Assembly: GCA_015057555.1 (NCBI GenBank)
Contig: SVEC01000011.1
Span: 1 to 64,000 of the forward strand
DNA length: 64,000 nucleotides
Reading direction: 5' to 3'
From: Lachnospiraceae bacterium
GTDB lineage: Bacteria; Bacillota; Clostridia; Lachnospirales; Lachnospiraceae
The notes below the pieces were generated by a model. It saw only the letters and a list, made by a program, of their open reading frames with translations, was not told where the DNA came from and did not search any database. Shown here in pieces: positions 7,203 to 15,973 of the stretch (its first letter is position 1; each line of letters begins with the position of its first letter). The position numbers and the translations under genes were made by a program.

Positions 7203-9293
7203 CTAATCCTCAAAAGCCCTATTAAGCTCCTCAGTTCCCTCAAGCACAAACCTACCATCTTTAATAATAGCAACTCTCGCTCCATCTGGATGCACACTGT
7301 AAATTGCACCAATTTCCTCATAAGGTATGGTTATGTCTGTATGACAGTTAAAGTAAGCCTTCTCCTGTTCCTTTTCATCCTGAGACTTTCTAAGCAATGA
7401 GCACTCATTTTCCTTAGCTATTATCTCCTTGCCATCAGGGTTATATAGCACTGCCTCCTCACTGTAGCTGTAGCAGGTATCACCCACTGCAAAATGTGGT
7501 CCCATCTTCTCCACTATAAGGATAGGAAGCTTGTAGACGATGTCACGCTTCTTGGCCATTACATAGGCTGTTGTGTTTGTTCCTATAGCGAATTCTCCTA
7601 TAGGCAGGGTTTCGTGGTTAAACATAAGATTTTCCTTGATAAACTTCTTGTTCTCCTCCTCAGAGTCGAAATTATCACAGGTGTAATCTGCTATCTTACC
7701 ATCCTTAAACATAATATTAAGATTTACATACTTAAGCTCGTTAAGGTAAACCTGGCTTACATTTAACACACCATTAGTACCGGTTAAAACAGGTGATGTA
7801 AATACCTCTCCTACAGGAATATTTACATCTGCTAAGCAATTCTCAAAGTTGGTTTCCTTCTCAGGATTTCCTAGTTTATGAAGCATAACCTTAATGTCTG
7901 TCTTATTTTCACCCTTGCCTAATACCTGCACGTACTCTGCCTTATCAAGCTCATCGATTATAGACTGCTGGATATTCTTGTACAGCTCATTATCTAAGGT
8001 GTTAACCTTTACTATCTCTGCAAATATTTCCTCAAAGTCCTCACCTATCTCTGGAATTGGGTATGCTATGATTGTGAAGCTATACTTATCCCTTGGGATG
8101 TATTTGTTGGTTATAGCTGCATTTCTGCCAGCGTAAGAAACACTCATCTCCTGCTGCTTCTTAGATAGCTTAATAACATTTTCCTTTATCTCTGGCTTAA
8201 ATGGTAGCTCGCCGAAGGTTTCTATAACCGCAGGACCTGCGTAAACTGCTGCCATATCCTTGTACTTCTCGTAGGTATCCTCTATAACGCTAAGCTTTCT
8301 CTCCACATAGGCCTTGTTGAAGAATAAAGCCTCGTCCATTCTATGATCGTATTCATACTGCTTGTTAGCAGGTGTTCCCATATATCCTGTTCTTACAGTA
8401 AGCTTTCTATTACAGCGTGATACCGCATATCTAAATATGATAGGCTTTAAGCCCTGCTCCTCAAAAAGCTTTATGGCTTCTCTAACCATTCTCTCCTGAC
8501 CGATAGAATATCTTATGTTGACCGATTTCTTAGGCTTCAAATCTATTCTCATAGTTTCAAAGCCCTTTACAAAGCCGTCAACATAGGTCTTTGCCATAGC
8601 CTTAATATCTTCTTCTGGAAGCTTATTTAAGAACTCTGCGGTCTTAAGCTCATTGTCCCCTATATACTCACCATACTTGTACAGGTATCTTACATCTGAC
8701 AAATCAGATTTCATAACTATATCTGTGGCAAATGTATATCCAGGGTCAATGGTTTCTCTAACCCTATCTGCCACTAGCACATCTGCATAGTCAAACATAT
8801 GATAACAAACGGCTTCCTTAATATACTTAGCCTGTGGAAGCATTTCCTCACAGCTAGAAAACATGCTATAAATCTCTAAAAACAACTCCACAGTTGCTGT
8901 AAATTCTAATTCTCTTTTCTCATATGCATAAGCTATCAGCGTTCTTATCTCAGCATATAAAAAGCTTAAAAGCCTTCCGTAATCCTTGCCAAATGCATCC
9001 ACTGCTACATCAGGATTTGCAAAGCTCTTTCCATAATTTTCAGGAAGTATTTCACTGTACAAATTATAATTAATTGTCTTCAAGTCTTCTATAGAGTAAT
9101 TATCGTAAATATAATCTTCATACGTCATTAGAATTTCATAACACATAGTTATAAAACGTGATATATCAATAAAATAACGCTTAAAGTCATCTGTGATTAC
9201 ATTACTTTTGCATTTTGACATTTCATCTTTTATTTCACCAACTCGATATACGCAGAGCAAAAGCCTCTCTCTAATTTCTTCCTGACTATTCAT
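7203..9293 (-). CDS. M29-type aminopeptidase, long form
   Basis: The C-terminal half (about residues 400-690) carries motifs of the M29 (AmpS/AmpT-like) metallo-aminopeptidases: NIPVGEVFTSP and LPIGEFAIGTN with the metal-binding Glu residues, EKMGPHFAVGDTCY with the metal His, and a VHPDGARVAI segment close to the C-terminus. The enzyme would release N-terminal amino acids from peptides using two metal ions in the cytoplasm. At 696 residues it is longer than the classic ~410-residue enzymes; the first ~250 residues are helical and of unknown role. The ATG follows GGAGG. Confidence 0.82.
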   Translation of the reverse strand: MNSQEEIRERLLLCVYRVGEIKDEMSKCKSNVITDDFKRYFIDISRFITMCYEILMTYEDYIYDNYSIEDLKTINYNLYSEILPENYGKSFANPDVAVDAFGKDYGRLLSFLYAEIRTLIAYAYEKRELEFTATVELFLEIYSMFSSCEEMLPQAKYIKEAVCYHMFDYADVLVADRVRETIDPGYTFATDIVMKSDLSDVRYLYKYGEYIGDNELKTAEFLNKLPEEDIKAMAKTYVDGFVKGFETMRIDLKPKKSVNIRYSIGQERMVREAIKLFEEQGLKPIIFRYAVSRCNRKLTVRTGYMGTPANKQYEYDHRMDEALFFNKAYVERKLSVIEDTYEKYKDMAAVYAGPAVIETFGELPFKPEIKENVIKLSKKQQEMSVSYAGRNAAITNKYIPRDKYSFTIIAYPIPEIGEDFEEIFAEIVKVNTLDNELYKNIQQSIIDELDKAEYVQVLGKGENKTDIKVMLHKLGNPEKETNFENCLADVNIPVGEVFTSPVLTGTNGVLNVSQVYLNELKYVNLNIMFKDGKIADYTCDNFDSEEENKKFIKENLMFNHETLPIGEFAIGTNTTAYVMAKKRDIVYKLPILIVEKMGPHFAVGDTCYSYSEEAVLYNPDGKEIIAKENECSLLRKSQDEKEQEKAYFNCHTDITIPYEEIGAIYSVHPDGARVAIIKDGRFVLEGTEELNRAFED

Positions 9294-9339
9294 GTAAGAC
9301 CTCCAAGTCTAATTAATATTTTCTTATTTATTCACATAA

Positions 9340-9389
9340 GGCTTAGACCAGTGTCATGGGTAAATCCCCACCTGACCCTGTTCTAAGCC
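9340..9389 (-). terminator. Hairpin after the pyr operon
   Basis: GGCTTAGACCAGTGTCA pairs with TGACCCTGTTCTAAGCC apart from two mismatches, around a central loop. It lies between the last gene of the leftward pyr operon and the aminopeptidase gene. The downstream minus-strand sequence is AT-rich but has no long T run, so it may be a weak terminator or a processing site. Confidence 0.5.
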
Positions 9390-9397
9390 ATTATCAT

Positions 9398-9727
9398 CTA
9401 GATTAATCCTGATATAAATGTTGCTATAGGTATTATCATAGCAACCAGATTAAGTATTATGGACATTCTTTTGGCACTAACTCCACCCTCTTGGGCTCTG
9501 TGACCAAATATTCCGAACAACATACCTGTGATAGATAAGATTATGGCACACAGATATAATGTCCCGAAAATCTCAGGCACATTCCCTTTGGTTATTATAG
9601 ATGCTACAAATCCAACCACCTCTACCCCTAGACATAAACCCGCAATAATAAATGCAATGATTGTGTCAGAGGCTGTTGCACCATCTGTATAATAATATTT
9701 TCTTTTCCTAATTAAGCTACGTCTCAT
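9398..9727 (-). CDS. Small membrane protein (DUF6142-like)
   Basis: A 109-residue protein with a basic N-terminus (RRSLIRKRKYYY) and three hydrophobic segments at about 22-45, 53-73 and 87-108, with the conserved-looking loop GIFGHRAQEGGVSAKRM between the last two. It resembles small Lachnospiraceae membrane proteins annotated DUF6142/DUF4190; this assignment is from memory. Its start overlaps the pyrD stop by one base, so it is translationally linked to the pyrimidine operon, though a role in that pathway is not known. Confidence 0.65.
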   Translation of the reverse strand: MRRSLIRKRKYYYTDGATASDTIIAFIIAGLCLGVEVVGFVASIITKGNVPEIFGTLYLCAIILSITGMLFGIFGHRAQEGGVSAKRMSIILNLVAMIIPIATFISGLI

Positions 9728-10629
9728 TACTTAACACATCCGATTAATTCATTAATATCCTCTACATTGTTACGCTTCATATAATCCTCAATACCCTTAA
9801 TTATCTCCACTGTAGCATAAGGATTATGGAAGTTAGCTGTACCAACTGCTACAGCTGATGCTCCAGCCATAATAAACTCCAAAGCATCCTCTGCAGTCAT
9901 AACGCCACCCATTCCGATGATAGGAAGCTTAACTGCATTTGCCACCTGGTATACCATACGAACTGCTATAGGCTTAATGGCAGGTCCTGAAACTCCTGCT
10001 GTCTTGTTAGCAACTGCAAATGTACGTCTATTTACATCTATCTTCATACCTGTAAGGGTATTGATAAGTGAAAGTGCATCTGTACCAGCTGCCTCTGCCG
10101 CCTTAGCCATCTCAGTAATATCAGTAACATTTGGACTAAGCTTCATGATAATAGGCTGCTTAGCCTTAGCCTTAATAGCCTTAGTTATGTCGTAAAGTGC
10201 CTTAGGGTCCTGACCAAAGGCTATACCGCCCTCTTTAACATTAGGACAGGAAACATTAATCTCCATAAGGTCTATATCAGTATCTGCAAGACGCTCAACC
10301 ACCTCTAAATAATCCTCAGTACTCTTACCACATACATTTACAATAATCTTAGTATCCTTAGTCTTAAGAAATGGTATGTCTCTCTCAACAAATGTATCGA
10401 TTCCCGGATTCTGAAGTCCAATGGCATTCATCATTCCACCGTAGGTCTCTGCTATACGTGGAGTTGGGTTACCTGGCCAAGGAATATTAGCCACACCCTT
10501 AGTAGTAACTGCACCAAGAAGGTTAAGGTCTACAAACTCATCGTACTCCATACCTGAGCCAAAGGTTCCTGAAGCTACAGTTATAGGATTCTTTAATTCT
10601 ACACCAGCAATATTTACCTTAGTATTCAT
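9727..10629 (-). CDS. pyrD: Dihydroorotate dehydrogenase B, catalytic subunit
   Basis: Oxidises dihydroorotate to orotate in pyrimidine synthesis, as the FMN subunit of the NAD-linked class 1B enzyme. Visible features: VELKNPITVASGTFGSG at the N-terminus, EINVSCPNVKEGG with the class 1 catalytic Cys, IIMKLSPNVTDI, LTGMKIDVN, and the phosphate/FMN-binding end IIGMGGVMTAEDALEFIMAGASAV. The length (300 aa) is normal. The partner gene pyrK is immediately upstream (its stop and this start share a base), which supports the 1B type. Confidence 0.97.
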   Translation of the reverse strand: MNTKVNIAGVELKNPITVASGTFGSGMEYDEFVDLNLLGAVTTKGVANIPWPGNPTPRIAETYGGMMNAIGLQNPGIDTFVERDIPFLKTKDTKIIVNVCGKSTEDYLEVVERLADTDIDLMEINVSCPNVKEGGIAFGQDPKALYDITKAIKAKAKQPIIMKLSPNVTDITEMAKAAEAAGTDALSLINTLTGMKIDVNRRTFAVANKTAGVSGPAIKPIAVRMVYQVANAVKLPIIGMGGVMTAEDALEFIMAGASAVAVGTANFHNPYATVEIIKGIEDYMKRNNVEDINELIGCVK

Positions 10630-11393
10630 TATAGCTCCACCTCCTCAGCGTAAAATACAGGACCATCCTTACATACTCTCTTATTGTTAACATTTGAGTG
10701 GTGGTCAACTTCTTTAGACTTACATACGCAGGCAAGACATGCACCAACGCCACAAGCCATTCTCTCCTCAAGTGAAAGCTGAGCTCTGATACCATTAGAA
10801 AGTGCATACTGCTGGATAGCTCTAAGCATAGGTGTTGGTCCACATGCGTAAATGTGTGTACCCTCTATACCGTACTCCTTAATTGCATCCATAACAGTAC
10901 CCTTAACTCCTATGGCACCATTATCACTTGACTTAAAAACCTGACCATAAGGAGCAAACTCCTCTGATAAAAACTCCTCATCTCTATATCCAAGCACTAT
11001 AGACTTCTCACACTTAAGCTCCTTAGCAAGCTGAAGCATAGGTGGTATACCGATACCTCCACCTATAAGAATAGCCTTGCCATCCTCTAGGTTAAAGCCG
11101 TTACCAAGTGGTCCTAACACATCTATAGTGTGACCTGCTGTAAGCTTTGAAAACTCAGCCGTACCCTTACCTGCAATTCTATATACAAGTCTAAGTGTTC
11201 CAGCCTCTCTGTCTATCTCGCATAAGCTGATAGGTCTAGGAAGAAGCTTGCTTCCATCTGCACTATATAAATCTACAAACTGTCCAGGCTTAGCCTGTAC
11301 TGCAATTTCCTTTGCCTCGATAACCATGGAGTAAATGTCTGTACCAATCATCTCCTGTCTGATTACGTTGGCGGTCATCTTTATCTTACCCAT
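10629..11393 (-). CDS. pyrK: Dihydroorotate dehydrogenase B, electron-transfer subunit
   Basis: The FAD and [2Fe-2S] subunit that passes electrons from PyrD to NAD. It has the ferredoxin-reductase fold: RPISLCEIDREAGTL for FAD binding, LGPLGNGFNL, the nucleotide-binding GGGIGIPPMLQLAKEL, and the C-terminal Cys cluster MACGVGACLACVCK plus a later Cys in NKRVCKDGPVF, the four ligands of the [2Fe-2S] centre. Length 254 aa is standard. It overlaps pyrD by one base. Confidence 0.97.
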   Translation of the reverse strand: MGKIKMTANVIRQEMIGTDIYSMVIEAKEIAVQAKPGQFVDLYSADGSKLLPRPISLCEIDREAGTLRLVYRIAGKGTAEFSKLTAGHTIDVLGPLGNGFNLEDGKAILIGGGIGIPPMLQLAKELKCEKSIVLGYRDEEFLSEEFAPYGQVFKSSDNGAIGVKGTVMDAIKEYGIEGTHIYACGPTPMLRAIQQYALSNGIRAQLSLEERMACGVGACLACVCKSKEVDHHSNVNNKRVCKDGPVFYAEEVEL

Positions 11394-11409
11394 AGTGGTT
11401 CCTCGTTTC

Positions 11410-12336
11410 TTACTTATTTGCTAACGCGCTATTTATGTCTTCAATCATATCAATTACAGCCTGTCTACTTGCCTCAGCATATCTCTCCTCACCAAACTCA
11501 GCATATTTCTCCTGCTTGTATGCAGCGATAATACCTCTTGATGAGTTAACGATTGCTCCAAGTCCGTCCTCGTTGAAGTAGTGAACTAAGTCCTCAGCCT
11601 TACCGCCCTGTGCACCGTAGCCTGGCACAAGGATGTAAGTGTTAGGCATAAGCTTACGAAGCACCTTACCCATCTCTGGATATGTAGCACCTACTACACA
11701 GCCTACATTGCTGTACTTGTCGCCCATACACTCATTACCCCACTCAACTACCTTCTCTGCTACAAGCTCATAAAGTGGTCTGCCGTCTACAAGCTGATCC
11801 TGGAACTCACCTGATGAAGGATTTGAAGTCTTAACTAATACGAAGATACCCTTGTTTTCTTCCTTACATACATCTACGAATGGCTTAACGCCATCAGTAC
11901 CAAGATATGGGTTAACAGTTACGAAATCCTCACTGAAGCCTGAGTACTTCTTAGAACCAACCTGAACCTGTCCTAAGTGACCAACTGCATATGCTGTTGA
12001 AGTTGAACCGATATCACCTCTCTTAATATCTCCGATTACAACTAAGCCTTTGCTCTTAGCATACTGGCAGGTTCTTTCAAATGCTATAAGTCCCTCGATA
12101 CCGAACTGCTCATACATAGCTATCTGTGGCTTAACCGCTGGAATCAAATCATAAGTAGCGTCGATAATACCCTTGTTGTACTCCCAGATTGCCTCAGCAG
12201 CACCCTTAAGTGTCTCTCCATACTCTGCAAATGCTTTCTCTTGAATATACTTTGGAATGTAATTCATCATAGGGTCTAAGCCTACTACTATTGGTGCATT
12301 TGTCTCTTGAATCTTCTTAATCAATGTGTTAATCAT
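11410..12336 (-). CDS. pyrF: Orotidine 5'-phosphate decarboxylase, type 2
   Basis: Decarboxylates OMP to UMP, the last step of de novo pyrimidine synthesis. The catalytic DIKRGDIGSTS motif is present, with APIVVGLDPMM at the N-terminus and YILVPGYGAQGG plus NSSRGIIAAY towards the C-terminus for phosphate binding. The 308-residue length and the motif variant place it in the type 2 (PyrF-2) group. Located between pyrC and pyrK. Confidence 0.96.
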   Translation of the reverse strand: MINTLIKKIQETNAPIVVGLDPMMNYIPKYIQEKAFAEYGETLKGAAEAIWEYNKGIIDATYDLIPAVKPQIAMYEQFGIEGLIAFERTCQYAKSKGLVVIGDIKRGDIGSTSTAYAVGHLGQVQVGSKKYSGFSEDFVTVNPYLGTDGVKPFVDVCKEENKGIFVLVKTSNPSSGEFQDQLVDGRPLYELVAEKVVEWGNECMGDKYSNVGCVVGATYPEMGKVLRKLMPNTYILVPGYGAQGGKAEDLVHYFNEDGLGAIVNSSRGIIAAYKQEKYAEFGEERYAEASRQAVIDMIEDINSALANK

Positions 12337-12412
12337 GTTTTAAATCCTCCGTTTTATCTTTACTCCACTAACATCATACCTACGGCGTACGTGGAGATAT
12401 TATTTATCATAT

Positions 12413-13696
12413 TTACAGCTCATACACAAGCTTACCGTCCACAATTGTATGTGTAACTCTTCCCTTAAGAACTTTACCTATATATGGTGTATTGCTGGCC
12501 TTAGAAGCAAACTCCTCTTCCTTAACCTCCCACTCAGCCTCCGGGTCAAATATTGCTATATCCGCCACAGCGCCCTCTGAGATATGGCCAAAGCTATCAT
12601 CTATATCTAATACCTTGGCCGGATTGTAGCTCATCTTCCTAGCCATCTCCACAATATCCATAAGACCTGTATCTACTAAAGCTGTGTAGGTAAGCGCTGC
12701 CGAGGTCTCAAGACCGGTTATACCGAATGGCGCCTCAGTAAAGAACTTTTCCTTTTCCTCCTTGCCATGTGGAGCATGGTCTGTAGATATACAATCCATG
12801 GTTCCATCCACCAGACCTTCTATGAGAGCCTTAACATCTTCCTCTGTTCTAAGTGGTGGGTTCATCTTGTAGTTGCTATCAGCCTCGGTTATATCTGCAT
12901 CAGTAAGTGTAAAATGATGCGGACACACCTCTGCAGTTACCCTAAAGCCCATGCGCTTTCCCATTCTCATAAGCTCAACAGTTCCCTTAGTTGAACAGTG
13001 ACATATGTGAAGTCTGGCTCCAAGCTCTCCCGCAAGGAACATATCTCTGGCAGTTATAACATCCTCTACAGAATTAGGTATTCCCGGCACACCGTACTTC
13101 TCTGAGGCAACACCCTCATTAAGCACTCCCTTGCCTACCAAATCCTTATCCTCGCAGTGAGCCATAACCAGGGCATCCATAGCAGCTACTTTCTTAAGAG
13201 CCTCTCTGTAAAGGTTAATGTCCATTACACTCTTTCCATCCTCTGAAAATGCAACAGCTCCGGCGTCATTCATAGCCTCCATATCAACCAGCTCCTTGCC
13301 CTCCATATTCATGGTAAATGCTGAAAGCTGTTTAACACGAACCTTAGCCTCCTTAGCTGCCTTATCATGAACATAATTTAAGGTCTCAACTGTATCCACC
13401 ACAGGCCTAGTATTCGGCATGGCACAGATAGTTGTAACACCACCCTTTGCAGCTGCCGCAGTGCCTGTAGCTATGTCCTCCTTGTAAGTAAGACCCGGAT
13501 CTCTTAAATGTACATGCAAATCAATAAAGCCAGGCATAATATATTTCCCTGTGGCATCTATTACCTCTTCTTCAGGTAAGCTAATATCGCCAGCTTCAGG
13601 ATATATATTTTTAATTAAATTATCTTCAATCCTAAGGGTACCCTTTGTAATTGTACCTGACTTTGGATCTACTATCGAGCCATTCTTAATTAACAA
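12413..13696 (-). CDS. pyrC: Dihydroorotase, class I
   Basis: Interconverts carbamoyl-aspartate and dihydroorotate. Zinc-binding residues sit in GFIDLHVHLRDPG, in MAHCED, in RLHICHCST and in ISTDHAPH; the amidohydrolase barrel is complete at 427 residues. This is the long class I form found in Firmicutes. A 76-base gap to pyrF contains a short CTCCAC/GTGGAG inverted repeat of unclear meaning. pyrB and carbamoyl phosphate synthase genes are not in the window. Confidence 0.96.
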   Translation of the reverse strand: MLIKNGSIVDPKSGTITKGTLRIEDNLIKNIYPEAGDISLPEEEVIDATGKYIMPGFIDLHVHLRDPGLTYKEDIATGTAAAAKGGVTTICAMPNTRPVVDTVETLNYVHDKAAKEAKVRVKQLSAFTMNMEGKELVDMEAMNDAGAVAFSEDGKSVMDINLYREALKKVAAMDALVMAHCEDKDLVGKGVLNEGVASEKYGVPGIPNSVEDVITARDMFLAGELGARLHICHCSTKGTVELMRMGKRMGFRVTAEVCPHHFTLTDADITEADSNYKMNPPLRTEEDVKALIEGLVDGTMDCISTDHAPHGKEEKEKFFTEAPFGITGLETSAALTYTALVDTGLMDIVEMARKMSYNPAKVLDIDDSFGHISEGAVADIAIFDPEAEWEVKEEEFASKASNTPYIGKVLKGRVTHTIVDGKLVYEL

Positions 13697-13722
13697 GCTT
13701 ATCCCTCCTAATCACATAAATT

Positions 13723-14244
13723 TTATAGGGTTTCCTCACCCAACATATAAGCTAGCACCATTGCCTCCCTGATGCATCTCTCATTATCCTCAACGTCTAA
13801 TACAGCATGAACCATACCAGACTCATCCACATTAAGCTTCTTTATATGCAGACTAGTGTCTGCTATTACAGATAAAACATCATTCACATTTAAGCCATCT
13901 GTAGACATATCGTCTGCTTTTAGCTTAAGCTCTAAAAAGCCCTTATCTAAGATGTCTGCCTTTACATCCCTCAATTCTTCTGATACAGAAGCTACCCTGT
14001 CAAGAAAAATACCATACTGTCTTCTACGACTAATTTGCATAACCTTTTTGATAAACGTAAGGTACTCCTTATCATCAGCAAAACGCTCGGCTATTTCTTT
14101 TTCTCTCAATGGTTTAAAAACCTTATCATCTTCAGCAATCTTAACCTTCGCAACCTGATTAGAGCATTCCATCCTCTCATCAAACAATTGCTTCATATTA
14201 TCGTCCACTGAATTAATCTTACATCTAACTTTACTTAAACTCAT
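13723..14244 (-). CDS. Chorismate-mutase-like (AroQ class) protein with C-terminal extension
   Basis: Residues 1-85 match the AroQ chorismate mutase helices: LSKVRCKINSVDDNM, LFDERMECSNQVAKVK and PLREKEIAERF. The Arg, Lys, Arg and Glu positions expected in the active site appear conserved (VR, ER, VK, RE). Chorismate mutase makes prephenate for Phe/Tyr synthesis. The remaining ~85 residues form an unrecognised alpha/beta tail. The ATG at 14244 has TAGGAG upstream; the track's start at 14301 lies close to the promoter. It is first in the pyrimidine operon, which is not its expected pathway. Confidence 0.7.
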   Translation of the reverse strand: MSLSKVRCKINSVDDNMKQLFDERMECSNQVAKVKIAEDDKVFKPLREKEIAERFADDKEYLTFIKKVMQISRRRQYGIFLDRVASVSEELRDVKADILDKGFLELKLKADDMSTDGLNVNDVLSVIADTSLHIKKLNVDESGMVHAVLDVEDNERCIREAMVLAYMLGEETL

Positions 14245-14291
14245 AGCAAGTCTCCTAAAGCTTGTATTTTTTACGTTATAATCCAAGCTAA

Positions 14292-14320
14292 AGTATACCA
14301 CAAAGTACCATAAAATTAAA
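14292..14320 (-). promoter_or_regulatory. Candidate sigma-A promoter of the pyr operon
   Basis: On the minus strand TTTAAT, 17 bases, TATACT precede the chorismate-mutase-like gene by about 50 bases. The -10 is 5 of 6 to consensus and the -35 is weak. No PyrR-type anti-terminator leader is evident in the short leader. Confidence 0.5.
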
Positions 14321-14408
14321 CTTATTTTTATGCTTATTATTTAATATATAAATATTTTCTCAAAATATAGAAATACTAATAAAAATCATATGAAAAGGAT
14401 TTGAAGCC

Positions 14409-15050
14409 ATGAAAGAAAATACACTTTACATCGCATTAGAGCAAAGCGTACTTGTAAATAACCCATGCATTACAATCGGTGATATTTCTTCAATTTTTTG
14501 TAAAGATAAAGATATAGATAATCGCGTAAGAGAACTACAGGTGACTCATCTTCCTGGCAATGAAAAATCTCAAATAGTTATTACTGTTATGAAATTAATT
14601 GAAATAATAAATGGAGAATTTGAAAATTTAGATGTGGAAGCCATTGGTAATTCCGAAACTATTGTATACTATGACAGCGGTCGAAAAAATAGGACCATGA
14701 TGCAAAAAGTGAAAGTGGGTGTTTTAATGCTACTAGCATTCTTTGGAACTGCTTTTTCCATAATGTCCTACAACGAAGATTCCGGCACCTTAGGTCTACT
14801 TGAGGAGTTATATATTCTCTTTACAGGAGAGGCTACCGAAGTTTTAACGCCAGCTTTGGCAATCGGCATAACCAGCTACTGTGTCGGACTTGCTATCGGA
14901 ATGATTATATTCTTCAACCATGGAATAAATAAAAAATTCGGTGATGACCCTACACCCCTTCAGGTCCAAATGCGTCTTTACGAGCAGGATGTTAACAAAT
15001 GCATCGTAATAGATAGCTCCAGAACCAAGAAAACATTAGATGTTAATTAA
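14409..15050 (+). CDS. spoVAA: Stage V sporulation protein AA
   Basis: First gene of the spoVA operon, whose products form the channel that brings dipicolinic acid into the forespore. The protein has a soluble N-terminal part of about 95 residues (LYIALEQ...ITIGDIS) and two TM segments (about 103-122 and 151-172), the normal arrangement for SpoVAA. The C-terminal part includes DDPTPLQVQMRLYEQDVNKC. Length 213 aa is typical. The start at 14409 follows AAAGGAT. It overlaps spoVAB by 11 bases. Confidence 0.88.
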   Translation: MKENTLYIALEQSVLVNNPCITIGDISSIFCKDKDIDNRVRELQVTHLPGNEKSQIVITVMKLIEIINGEFENLDVEAIGNSETIVYYDSGRKNRTMMQKVKVGVLMLLAFFGTAFSIMSYNEDSGTLGLLEELYILFTGEATEVLTPALAIGITSYCVGLAIGMIIFFNHGINKKFGDDPTPLQVQMRLYEQDVNKCIVIDSSRTKKTLDVN

Positions 15051-15456
15051 GCACATTGCATTTTGTATATTCTGCTTGGTTGCTGGGGGTGCAATTTCTG
15101 CAGGATATGTAGCGTTTATTACACTTTTAGGCGTGTTCGAAAAACTTGGTGAAAAATATAAGGCACTAGACAAAAGAATGGCCTTGGAAACTCTAATCAT
15201 TCTAGGCGTCACATTTGGAAATGCTGTTGATTTATTCAAAATCCCTCTTCCATTAGGTACTTTAGGTCTTGCCTTTTACAACCTATGGGGAGGTATTTTC
15301 ACAGGCTGTCTGGCAGGTGCCTTAGCAGAAACCTTATCTATATTCCCTATCCTATCCAGGCGTCTCGCCTTACGAGATTATTTGCCATATGTGCTTGTTG
15401 CAGTGGCTCTCGGTAGAGCAATAGGATCTCTGGCACAATTTTTCTATCTTCCATAA
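15040..15456 (+). CDS. spoVAB: Stage V sporulation protein AB
   Basis: A 138-residue membrane protein with four hydrophobic segments, including LVAGGAISAGYVAFITLLGVF at the N-terminus and NLWGGIFTGCLAGALAETLSI in the middle, matching SpoVAB. Part of the dipicolinate uptake machinery in the inner forespore membrane. It overlaps the end of spoVAA, so translation is probably coupled. Confidence 0.9.
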   Translation: MLIKHIAFCIFCLVAGGAISAGYVAFITLLGVFEKLGEKYKALDKRMALETLIILGVTFGNAVDLFKIPLPLGTLGLAFYNLWGGIFTGCLAGALAETLSIFPILSRRLALRDYLPYVLVAVALGRAIGSLAQFFYLP

Positions 15457-15502
15457 TTTTTGACCATCAGAACCTTATTCATCAACTAGAAAGGAGTTTT
15501 AT

Positions 15503-15964
15503 ATGAAAGCAAAACAAACAAACCAGGAATACAACCAATATGTTGAGGCCATTACACCCAAACATAGTTGCTTCAAAAATTGTGTAAATGCCTTTATAGT
15601 GGGCGGAATTATATGTACTTTAGGCCAGTTCATAAACAACCTTCTTATGTCAAACTTTGATGTATCTAAGGAGGATGCTTCGGCGTGGACTTCTGCAATT
15701 TTAGTATTAATAAGTGTTATTCTAACCGGTTTTAATCTATACAAAAAATTAGCAAAATTCGGCGGTGCTGGAGCCTTAGTTCCCATAACAGGCTTCGCCA
15801 ATTCCGTTGCCGCACCTACCATTGAATACCAAAAGGAAGGTGAAGTATTTGGAAAGGGTGTAAAAATATTCACCATAGCAGGTCCCGTTATATTATTTGG
15901 TATATTAACCGGTTGGTGTGTAGGACTTATATACTGGATTTTAACTGTAACAGGAATATTATAG
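15503..15964 (+). CDS. spoVAC: Stage V sporulation protein AC
   Basis: A 153-residue polytopic membrane protein. The N-terminus (NQEYNQYVEAITPKHS) and the internal FGGAGALVPITGFANSVAAP segment are characteristic of SpoVAC/SpoVAEB channel subunits; SpoVAC of Bacillus is mechanosensitive and involved in dipicolinate movement. The start has AAAGGAG upstream. It is homologous to SpoVAE encoded two genes downstream, which carries the matching FAGAGASVPLTGFGYN motif. Confidence 0.95.
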   Translation: MKAKQTNQEYNQYVEAITPKHSCFKNCVNAFIVGGIICTLGQFINNLLMSNFDVSKEDASAWTSAILVLISVILTGFNLYKKLAKFGGAGALVPITGFANSVAAPTIEYQKEGEVFGKGVKIFTIAGPVILFGILTGWCVGLIYWILTVTGIL

Positions 15965-15973
15965 GAGGCTAAT

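Noticed and set aside
10619-10843. 74-aa minus-strand ORF inside pyrK
   Set aside because: It is a different frame within a clear pyrK gene and has no ribosome binding site.
12337-12412. Pyrimidine-responsive attenuator between pyrC and pyrF
   Set aside because: Only a short CTCCAC/GTGGAG stem is seen, with no alternative anti-terminator and no T run.
14321-14408. Sigma-G promoter before spoVAA
   Set aside because: The region is very AT-rich and no pair of elements with correct spacing was convincing, although a sigma-G promoter is expected.
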